Source: Chamaelirium japonicum
Lineage: Eukaryota; Streptophyta; Magnoliopsida; Liliales; Melanthiaceae
Assembly (NCBI GenBank): GCA_947650365.1
Contig: OX393549.1
Location: 30,843,209-30,907,208, forward strand
Reading direction: 5' to 3'
DNA length: 64,000 nucleotides
Part shown: piece by piece, positions 57,580 to 64,000 of the stretch
Position numbering within the stretch: position 1 is the first letter of the stretch
How the letters are laid out: every line of letters begins with the position of its first letter
Made by a program: the position numbers and the translations under genes
The notes under the pieces: model-generated
Seen by the model: the letters and a program-made list of their open reading frames with translations, nothing else
Database searches by the model: none
Told to the model about the DNA's origin: nothing

Positions 57580-60500
57580 CGATCCATTCTTACTCATTCG
57601 TATGATCCATTCTAATTTATTCGCACAAATGTATCCATTCTAATTCATTCGTATGTCTAATTCATTCGTACGGTCCATTCTAATTCATTCGCACAATCCA
57701 TTCTATTTCATTCGTACGATCCATTCTTACTCATTCGTATGATCCATTATGGATACATTCGTGCGAATGAATTAGAATGGATCATACGAATGAGTAAGAA
57801 TGGATCGTACGAATGAAATAGAATGGATTGTGCGAATGAATTAGAATGGATCGTACGAATGAATTAGAATGGATCATGTGAAAGAATTAGAATGGATTGT
57901 ATGAATGAATTAGAATAGATCGTATGAATGAATTAGAATGGATCGTACGAATGAATTAGAATGGATCGTATGAATGAATTAGAATGGATCGTACGAATGA
58001 ATTAGAATGGATACATTCGTGCGAATGAATTAGAATGGATCATACGAATGAGTAAGAATGGATCATCATTCTAATTCATTCGTATGATCCATTCTAATTC
58101 ATTTGTATCCATTCTATTTCATTCGCACGATCCATTCTAATTCATTCGCGCAATCTATTCTAATTCATTCGTACGATCCATTCTAATTCATTCGTACGAT
58201 CCATTCTAATTCATTCTTACAATCCATTCAAATTTATTCGCACTAATGTATCCATTCTAATTCATTCGTACGATCCATTCTAATTCATTCGCACAATCTA
58301 TTCTAATTCATTCATACGATCCATTCTAATTCATTCGCACGAATGTATCCATTCTAATTCATTCATACGATCCATTCTACTTCATTCGTACTATCCGTTC
58401 TAATTCACTCATACGATTCATTCTAATTCATTTATACGATCCATTCTAATTCATTTGCACGAATTTATCCATTCTAATTCATTCGTACGATCTATTCTAA
58501 TTCCTTCGTACGATCCATTCTAATACCTTCGTACGATCCTTTCTAATTCTTTCGTACGATCCATTCTATTTCATTCGTACGATCCATTCTAATTCACTCA
58601 TACGATCCATTCTAATACATTCATACGATCCATTCTAATTCATTTGCTCGAATATATCCATTCTAATTCATTCGTACGATCCATTCTAATTCCTTCGTAT
58701 GATCCATTCTAATTCATTCGTACGATCTATTCTAATTCATTCGTACGATCCATTCTAATTCCTTCGTACGATCCATTCTAATTCCTTCGTACGATCCATT
58801 CTATTTCATTCGTATGATCCATTCTAATTTCTTCGTACGATCCATTCTAATTCCTTCGTATCCATTCTAATTTACTCATACGATCCATTCTAATTCATTC
58901 GTATGATCCATTCTAATTCATTCATACAATCCATTCTAATTCATTCGCACGAATGTATCCATTCTAATTCATTCGTACGATCAGTTCTAATTCATTCACA
59001 AAATCTATTCTAATTCATTCATACGATCCATTCTAATTCATTCACACGAATGTATTCATTCTAATTCATTCATACGATCCATTCTAATTCATTCGTACGA
59101 TCCATTCTAATTCACTCAAACGATCCATTCTAATACATTCATACGATCCATTCTAATTCATTTGCACGAATATATCCATTCTAATTCATTCGTACGATCC
59201 ATTCTAATTCCTTCGTACGATCCATTCTAATTTATTCGTACGATCTATTCTAATTCATTCGTACGATCCATTCTAATTCATTCGTACGATCCATTCTAAT
59301 TCCTTCGTACGATCCATTCTAATTCCTTCGTACGATCCATTCTAATTCATTCACACGATCCATTCTAATTCATTCGTACGATCCATTCTAATTCATTCGT
59401 GCAATCCATTCTATTTCATTCGTACGATCCATTCTTACTCATTCGTACGATCCATTCTAATTCATTCACACGAATGTATCCATTCGTACGAATGAATTAG
59501 AATAGATTGTACGAATGAATTAGAATGGATCGCACTAACGAATTTGAATGGATCGTACGAAGGAATTAGAATGGATCGTACGAATGAATTAGAATGGATC
59601 ATAAGAATGAATTAGAATAGATCGTACGAAGGAATTAGAATGGATCGTACGAATGAATTAGAATGGATATATTCGTGCAAATGAGTTAGAATGGATCGTA
59701 TGAATGAATTAGAATGGATCGTATGAGTGAATTAGAATGGATCGTACGAATGAATTAGAATGGATTGTATGAATGAATTAGAATGGATCGTACGAATGAA
59801 TTAGAATGGATCATACGAATTAATTAGAATGGATTATACGAATGAATTATAATGGATCGTACGAATGAATTAGAATAGATCGTATGAATGAATTAGAATG
59901 GTTACATTCGTGCAAATGAATTAGAATGGATTGTGCGAATGAATAATAACAGATCGTGCGAATGAATTAGAATGGATCGTACGAATGAATTAGAATGGAT
60001 CGTGCGAATGAATTAGAATGGATCGTACGAATGAATTAGAATGGATACATTTGTGCGAATGAATTAGAATGGATCGTACGAATGAATTAGAATGGATCGT
60101 ATGAATGAATTAGAGTGGATCGTACGAATGAATTAGAATGGATCGTGCGAATGAATTAGAATGGATCGTACGAATGAATTAGAATGGATCGTGTGAAAGA
60201 ATTAGAATGGATCGTACGAATGAATTAGAATGGATCGTGCGAATGAATTAGAATGGATCGTACGAATGAATTAGAATGGATACATTTGTGTGAATGAATT
60301 AGAATGGATCGTACGAATGAATTAGAATGGATCATATGAATGAATTAGAATGGATCGTACGAATGAATTAGAATGGATCGTGCGAATGAATTAGAATGGA
60401 TCGTACGAATGAATTAGAATGGATCATACGAATGAACTAGAATGGATACATTCGTGCGAATGAATTAGAATGGATCGTACGAATGAATTAGAATGGATCG

Positions 60501-61488
60501 TACGAATGAATTAGAATGGATCTTACGAATGAATTAGAATGGATCGTACGAATGAATTAGAATGGATCGTACAAATGAATTAGAATGGATACATTCGTGC
60601 GAATGAATTAGAATGGATCGGACGAATGAATTAGAATGGATCGTACGAATGAATTAGTATGGATCGTACGAATGAATTAGAATGGATCGTACGAATAAAT
60701 TAGAATGGATACATTCATCCGAATGAATTAGAATGGATCATACGAATGAGTAAGAATGGATCGTACAAATGAAATAGAATAGATTGTACGAATGAATTAG
60801 AATGGATCCTACGAATGAATTAGAATGGATCGTGTGAAAGAATTAGAATGGATTGTATGAATGAATTAGAATGGATCGTATGAATGAATTAGAATGGTTC
60901 GTGCGAATGAATTCGAATGGATCATACGAATTCATTCTAATTCATTCATACAATCCATTCTAATTCTTTCACACGATCCATTCTAATTCATTCGTACGTT
61001 CCATTCTAATTCATTAGCATGATCCATGCTAATTCATTCATTCGATCAATTCTAATTCATTAGCACGATCCATTCTAATTCATTCGTACGATCCATTCTA
61101 ATTCATTCGCACGATCCATTCTAATTCATTCATAGGATCTATTCTAATTCATTCATACGATCTATTCTAATTCTTTCGCACGAATGTATCCATTCTAATT
61201 CATTCGCACGAATGTATCCATTCTAATTCATTCGTACGATCCATTCTAATTCATTCGTACGATCCATTCTAATTCATTCATACGATCTATTCTAATTCAT
61301 TCTTGCAATCCATTCTAATTCTTTCACACGATCCATTCTAATTCATTCGTACGATCCATTCTAATTCATTCGCACAATCCATTCTATTTCATTCGTACGA
61401 TCCATTCTTACTCATTCGTATGATCCATTCTAATTCATTCGCATGAATGTATCCATAATGGATCATACGAATGAGTAAGAATGGATCG
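57580..61488. repeat. Satellite region 16: array end at the retroelement
   Basis: Blocks are minus 57580-57747, plus to 58067, minus to 59487, plus to J1' at 60928, minus to J2 at 61453-61461, then 32 bp of plus sequence that stops where the LTR begins. Since J2 flanks elsewhere continue with a plus run of at least 170 bp, the array is cut by the insertion here and does not end naturally. Confidence 0.85.
61484..61488. other. Candidate 5-bp target-site copy GATCG
   Basis: These five satellite bases directly precede the LTR. Ty3/Gypsy integrases usually duplicate 5 bp, so GATCG should reappear directly after the 3' LTR, which lies beyond the window. GATCG is part of the normal linker region of the 23-bp monomer, so the insertion split one monomer. 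Confidence 0.6.
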
Positions 61489-61642
61489 TGTTGGGGGTAG
61501 TCAAAAACCACATATCTTGGATAGCATTGCAAACACACCTGAGATAGAGTTCTCGAGGGAGCCCGTCCAGGAGTTGGAACCCTCGGAAGCCGAGCGTGCC
61601 CCCTTTCCAGCCCACAAGGAGCTCGCCCCCAGCCCGCAAGGA

Positions 61643-61848
61643 GCTCGCCCCCAGCCCGCAAGAAGCTCGCCCCCACAGGGAGCTGGATGGACACCTTGTA
61701 TCTGAGTGCAGCTCGCCCCCAGCCCGCAAGAAGCTCGCCCCCACAGGGAGCTGGATGGACACCTTGTATCTGAGTGCAGCTCGCCCTCTCAGCCCGCAAG
61801 AAGCTCGCCCCCATATGGAGCTGAATGGACACCTTGTATCTGAGTGCA
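61643..61848 (+). repeat. 68-bp tandem array in the LTR
   Basis: Three adjacent copies lie at 61643-61710, 61711-61778 and 61779-61848 (68, 68 and 70 bp). Each unit opens with GCTCGCCCCCAGCCCGCAAG and closes with ACCTTGTATCTGAGTGCA. A half unit precedes the array (61621-61642), and a decayed piece follows from 61849. The first two copies are identical or nearly so, which points to recent amplification inside the LTR. Confidence 0.9.
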
Positions 61849-61957
61849 GCTCGCCCCTCCCAGACCCCGCAGGAGTTCGCGCCCCCGTGCTCACTAAATC
61901 ATCTTGACAGTGGAGCGAGATCCACATTGGGCTGAAGGGGCCCAAGGCCAAGGCACA

Positions 61958-62171
61958 GGAGCTCGCCCAAGGCCTGGCTCGCATAGGAGCTCGCCCAAGT
62001 TCGCTCAGGAGCTCGCCTAGCTCGCGCATGAGCTCGCCTAGCTCGCTCAGGAGCTCGCCCATGCTCTCGCATGAGCTCGCCTAGCTCGCGCAGGAGCTCG
62101 CCCATGTTCGCTCAGGAGCTCGTCTAGCTCGCGCAGGAGCTCGCCCATGCTCGCTCAGGAGCTCGCCCAGA
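61958..62171 (+). repeat. 21-22-bp GGAGCTCGCC tandem array in the LTR
   Basis: About ten units start GGAGCTCGCC or a close variant. Two forms alternate, one with TAGCTCGCGCA and one with CATGCTCGCTCA or CATGTTCGCTCA, so the later part repeats as a dimer of about 43 bp. GAGCTC is its own reverse complement and recurs in nearly every unit. AGCTCGCC is shared with the 68-bp array, so both arrays may descend from one seed. Confidence 0.88.
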
Positions 62172-62289
62172 CCCCTGTTTATCGAAGAGTTTGCTCCCGC
62201 GAGGTCCGACTCTTGATAAAAACGGACGAAGGGGCGGAGCAGTGCAGGGCGAGCTTGCCTTTGCTTTCTCCCAGAGACCTCCCAGACTT

Positions 62290-62302
62290 GAACATTCTAG
62301 AA
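62290..62302 (+). promoter_or_regulatory. Perfect three-part heat-shock-element motif in U3
   Basis: GAACATTCTAGAA reads as GAA, TTC, GAA with 2-bp spacing, the full consensus bound by heat-shock transcription factors. It lies about 190 bp upstream of the TATA box. Heat-responsive plant retrotransposons are known to use such sites, but function here is inferred from the motif only. Confidence 0.55.
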
Positions 62303-62455
62303 TAGCCACCTGGCAGCGACAAGAAAGATGCTCTCCCACTCAAAACCACCTGGCAGGCTCGATGACAAAGAATGTCAGAGGTGCGAGTGCCAAGGACTGT
62401 CAGAGGCCCACGCGAGCCAGATCGTGGGGGGTCTAGAAGGCGCTGGAAGAATCTC

Positions 62456-62463
62456 CACGTGTC
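62456..62463 (+). promoter_or_regulatory. G-box / ABRE-like motif CACGTGTC
   Basis: CACGTG with a following TC matches the core bound by plant bZIP and bHLH factors, including abscisic-acid-response factors. It is about 30 bp upstream of the TATA box, a plausible proximal promoter position. An 8-bp motif can occur by chance. Confidence 0.45.
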
Positions 62464-62479
62464 GGGCCACCATAGGCCG

Positions 62480-62494
62480 CCAATGTCTATAAAT
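62480..62494 (+). promoter_or_regulatory. CCAAT and TATA boxes of the LTR
   Basis: CCAAT (62480-62484) is followed three bases later by TATAAAT (62488-62494). TATAAAT is the best TATA candidate in the LTR and places the start of transcription near 62520. CCAAT is closer to the TATA box than usual, so it may be incidental. Confidence 0.65.
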
Positions 62495-62694
62495 GCACAC
62501 CCCCAGGCTCCAAAGTACGGGTTCGAATACCATTTCCCTACCACTTTGGTATACAACAGCTCGCCATTGTGCTACGGGAACTGACTTGAGCGTCGGAGGG
62601 TCTGCGCTCCTAAGGGAGCCAGCCGTTCTCACGTTCTCTTTTCTTTTGTCTTGCAGGTGGCTCGCAAGGACCAGTGAAAAATCCCCCAAACATT

Positions 62695-62712
62695 TGGCAC
62701 CGTCTGTGGGAT
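62695..62712 (+). other. Primer-binding region
   Basis: TGGCACCGTCTGTGGGAT begins two bases after the LTR end, where reverse transcription is primed by a tRNA 3' end. A starting TGG is the complement of tRNA CCA. The block resembles the TGGCGCCGTCTGTGGG that I recall from Tat-lineage elements. The tRNA is uncertain; tRNA-Asp fits only the first bases. Confidence 0.65.
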
Positions 62713-62781
62713 CTCGACCGGTTCCTGCGAGAACGCCCACGACCGCACGGTTGAACGCCGTCGGCTCTCGTAAACCCAAAG
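62713..62781 (+). other. Retrotransposon leader
   Basis: A short GC-rich leader joins the primer-binding region to the first gag ATG. No separate open frame or clear structure is visible in it. The gag reading frame is closed at 62752-62754, so the ATG at 62782 is the first possible start. Confidence 0.6.
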
Positions 62782-64000
62782 ATGGCTCCGGCGACAAGGG
62801 GACGCAGGCGGACGAGGGCCCGTATGGGGTCTGTGCACAGCGAACCCCCCGCTGAGACTCCCCAGCCCGTTGTCCCGCTCAGTGACCAGCTCCTGTTGGA
62901 GATGTTGGCCACCCATCGGGCAATGATGGAGGAGTTGACGCGCTTGCGTCAGGCCCCGACGGCGAGCCGGCGATCGGGACCATCGAGGCTCGCATCCCTC
63001 GCGCGACCTCCCGTCTCGTCGCGTCTGCCCACGACCGTACCAGTGCGGCGAACTTCCCGCCCGGAACCCCCGGTTGAGAGGACGGCCGTGCGTGGAGCGA
63101 AGGAGACCCCACTCACAAGGTTACAGAAGCTTGTAACCCAGCGGTCTAGCAACCAGGCGACCTCGCATGTGACCATCCCTCGCCGCCGTAGCCGGAGCGT
63201 CGACTCTGACGGGTCGGAGGCAAGGTCTCAAGAGAGGGATCGCGACCCGCGCCATCGGCGACGAGGGAAAGAGCCCGCGGTGGCTATACCTTCCGAACCT
63301 CGAGAGGCGACGGCCTCCCATAGACCAACCGCCACGCTGAAGGGATCCACGGGTGAGCAGCCAGGAGGCCGCCGATCGGTGGCCCCCGAGGGTCGCCGCG
63401 GGGTGGATCTGAACCTCCCTAGAGGGAGTGCACACGGCCGCCTAGGACCTGCACAGCCGCCTTTGGGATTTCTCCCCGGGCACTGGCAGCGATCTAGTGC
63501 GCCAGTGGATTTACTAGAGGATCTCGCCGCCCACGGAGGAAGCTCGCCCTTCACCAGCGAGGTCCACCAAGGGGGTTTTCCGAACCATTGGACCCCCCCG
63601 AAGTTTGTTTTGTTCGACGGGTCGCAAGATCCTGTTGACCATCTCTTGGCCTACAGAAAGCTTCTATTTTTCCGGGACCAGGACCACGTCTTGTGCCGAG
63701 CGTTCCCGAGCAGTCTGACCGGATCGGCGTTGAATTGGTTCCACAAGTTGCCGTCCAGCGTGATTCCCGACTTTCCAACTCTCTCTAGGCTATTCCTGGA
63801 GCAGTATCGCTGCAATAGGCAGCCCCCGAAGAGGATCGAGTCTCTGTTTACTTTAGCCATGGAAGCTCGCGAAACGCTCCGGTGCTTCGCAACGCGATTC
63901 CGAAGCGCCTACCTCGCTCTGGAAGACGCGGCGGGCCAGGATCGTACCGTGGTGAGTGCTTTCAGAAGCGCCCTCCCCGAGGGGGGCAAGCTTCACGACG
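62782..64000 (+). CDS. Ty3/Gypsy Gag, N-terminal part, continues past the window
   Basis: Gag forms the virus-like particle that packages the element RNA. The frame is open for 406 codons from the ATG at 62782 to the window end. Residues about 34-57 are Leu/Met/Glu-rich and probably helical. Residues about 60-260 are Arg/Pro/Ser-rich and poorly ordered, with basic clusters at about 134-139 and 158-163 that resemble nuclear or nucleic-acid-binding stretches. From about residue 272 the retrotransposon Gag domain follows, with FDGSQDP (278-284), LCRAFPSSL (304-312) and ALNWFHKLP (316-324), a pattern typical of plant Tat/Athila Gag. Pol should follow. No start was preferred over this first in-frame ATG. 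The family is sure, the lineage likely. Confidence 0.88.
   Translation, partial: MAPATRGRRRTRARMGSVHSEPPAETPQPVVPLSDQLLLEMLATHRAMMEELTRLRQAPTASRRSGPSRLASLARPPVSSRLPTTVPVRRTSRPEPPVERTAVRGAKETPLTRLQKLVTQRSSNQATSHVTIPRRRSRSVDSDGSEARSQERDRDPRHRRRGKEPAVAIPSEPREATASHRPTATLKGSTGEQPGGRRSVAPEGRRGVDLNLPRGSAHGRLGPAQPPLGFLPGHWQRSSAPVDLLEDLAAHGGSSPFTSEVHQGGFPNHWTPPKFVLFDGSQDPVDHLLAYRKLLFFRDQDHVLCRAFPSSLTGSALNWFHKLPSSVIPDFPTLSRLFLEQYRCNRQPPKRIESLFTLAMEARETLRCFATRFRSAYLALEDAAGQDRTVVSAFRSALPEGGKLHD

Larger units (their letters stand above)
1..61488. repeat. Holocentromere-type satellite array of 23- and 28-bp monomers
   Basis: The whole stretch is built of one monomer family: an 18-bp core GAATGAATTAGAATGGAT plus a linker, CGTAC in the 23-bp form (consensus copy 107-129) or ACATTCGTGC in the 28-bp form (consensus copy 757-784). 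Both strands are used in alternating blocks, with 62 orientation switches by eye. No gene, transposon or unique sequence interrupts it. Most variation lies in the linker, which carries two CpGs. A satellite of 23- and 28-bp palindrome-forming monomers is, from memory, the CENH3-bearing DNA of Chionographis japonica holocentromeres; centromere function here is inferred from that match. The monomer lacks the TTTAGGG telomere motif and nothing resembles coding sequence. The satellite identification is very sure, the species assignment likely. Confidence 0.95.
61489..62692 (+). repeat. 5' LTR, 1204 bp
   Basis: It begins TGTTGGGGG exactly where the satellite stops and ends CCCCCAAACA just before the primer-binding region. 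In order it holds a short unique start, a 68-bp tandem array, a second array of 21-22-bp units, a unique U3 part with candidate promoter motifs, a TATA box at 62488 and, near its end, ACTTGAGCGTCGGAGGGTC (62583-62601), a motif I recall from U5 of Tat-type LTRs. Transcription would start about 30 bp after the TATA box, leaving roughly 170 bp of R and U5. Short open frames in this LTR on both strands are by-products of the tandem arrays. Confidence 0.87.
61489..64000 (+). mobile_element. Ty3/Gypsy (Tat-like) LTR retrotransposon, 5' part
   Basis: A full 5' LTR (61489-62692), primer-binding region (62695 onward), short leader and a gag frame open to the window end are present. The LTR termini TGTTGGGGG and CCCCCAAACA are imperfect inverted repeats with TG...CA ends. 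The TGGCACCGTCTGTGGG block after the LTR and the gag sequence resemble the plant Tat lineage (from memory). The element is GC-rich and contrasts sharply with the satellite. The visible part looks whole, with no break seen in gag; pol and the 3' LTR are outside the window. The intact appearance hints at a young insertion, but age needs the second LTR. Confidence 0.9.

Noticed and set aside
2326-60933. GAATTC at the J1 flips as a sign of joined cloned EcoRI fragments.
   Set aside because: GAATTC arises from the core GAATTA by one base, the same flanks recur in both orientations, and other junction classes lack the site. Assembly error cannot be fully excluded without long reads spanning the flips.
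1-61488. CRISPR array, suggested by 23- and 28-bp repeats.
   Set aside because: There are no spacers: repeats follow each other directly and vary in the linker. The flanking retroelement is from a plant.
1-61488. Telomeric or interstitial telomere repeat.
   Set aside because: No TTTAGGG, TTAGGG or related G-run repeat occurs in the monomers.
1-61488. Human satellite II/III contamination because of GAATG/CATTC.
   Set aside because: The fixed 23/28-bp period, the CGTAC linkers and the plant retroelement in the same contig do not fit human satellite DNA.
61389-62105. Several minus- and plus-strand open frames across the satellite border and the LTR arrays.
   Set aside because: They follow the tandem arrays in the LTR, overlap each other in several frames and match no known protein type by eye.
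62640-62657. Possible splice acceptor (pyrimidine run then TTGCAGG) in the LTR end.
   Set aside because: No matching donor could be supported, and I know of no such intron at this place in the family.
62124-63860. Minus-strand open frames of 69-140 codons and short plus frames at 62191-62855.
   Set aside because: The minus frames lie antisense to the LTR and gag in GC-rich DNA, where stops are rare, and the short plus frames lie in the LTR, in the leader or out of frame with gag. The plus gag frame has recognisable Gag motifs and is the coding one.

Overview
The window is almost entirely one plant satellite DNA. Positions 1-61488 are an uninterrupted array of short AT-rich monomers (about 35% G+C by consensus). 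Each monomer has an 18-bp core, GAATGAATTAGAATGGAT, joined either to a 5-bp linker (CGTAC; 23-bp monomer) or to a 10-bp linker (ACATTCGTGC; 28-bp monomer). The last 2.5 kb (61489-64000) is GC-rich and is the 5' end of a Ty3/Gypsy LTR retrotransposon of Tat-like type: a complete 5' LTR, a primer-binding site and the start of gag, cut by the window edge. I see no host gene, rRNA or tRNA.

Organism: the retroelement indicates a plant. Intermixed 23- and 28-bp monomers able to form palindromes match, as I recall it, the published description of the centromeric satellite of the holocentric lilioid Chionographis japonica (Melanthiaceae), where megabase arrays of such monomers carry the centromeric histone CENH3. 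My reading is that this is part of one such holocentromere unit. That rests on recall and would be settled by a sequence comparison.

Layout: the array is not head-to-tail. By eye it flips strand 62 times, giving 32 plus blocks (about 28.5 kb) and 31 minus blocks (about 33 kb). 54 of the 62 flips fall into only eight junction sequences, and five of those classes occur in both orientations as exact or near-exact reverse complements. The array therefore seems to have grown by copying and inverting pre-made blocks. From left to right: a mixed start (1-3184); a 7.88-kb block (3185-11062); its second copy (11063-18785); an extra tandem copy of the last 4.2 kb of that block (18786-22920); then a mosaic (22921-61488) with several long-range direct copies and at least one clear inverted copy (about 32930-33820 against 44530-45420). 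Shared private variants show that the 4.2-kb duplication is younger than the 7.88-kb one.

The right edge: an LTR beginning TGTTGGGGG starts at 61489, directly after satellite bases GATCG (candidate target-site copy). The 1204-bp LTR carries two internal tandem arrays, a perfect three-part heat-shock-element motif, a G-box/ABRE-like motif, and CCAAT and TATA boxes. A gag frame is open from 62782 to the window end.

Limits: block borders are read by eye and are good to about 10 bp. Similarities are judged by inspection, not alignment scores.
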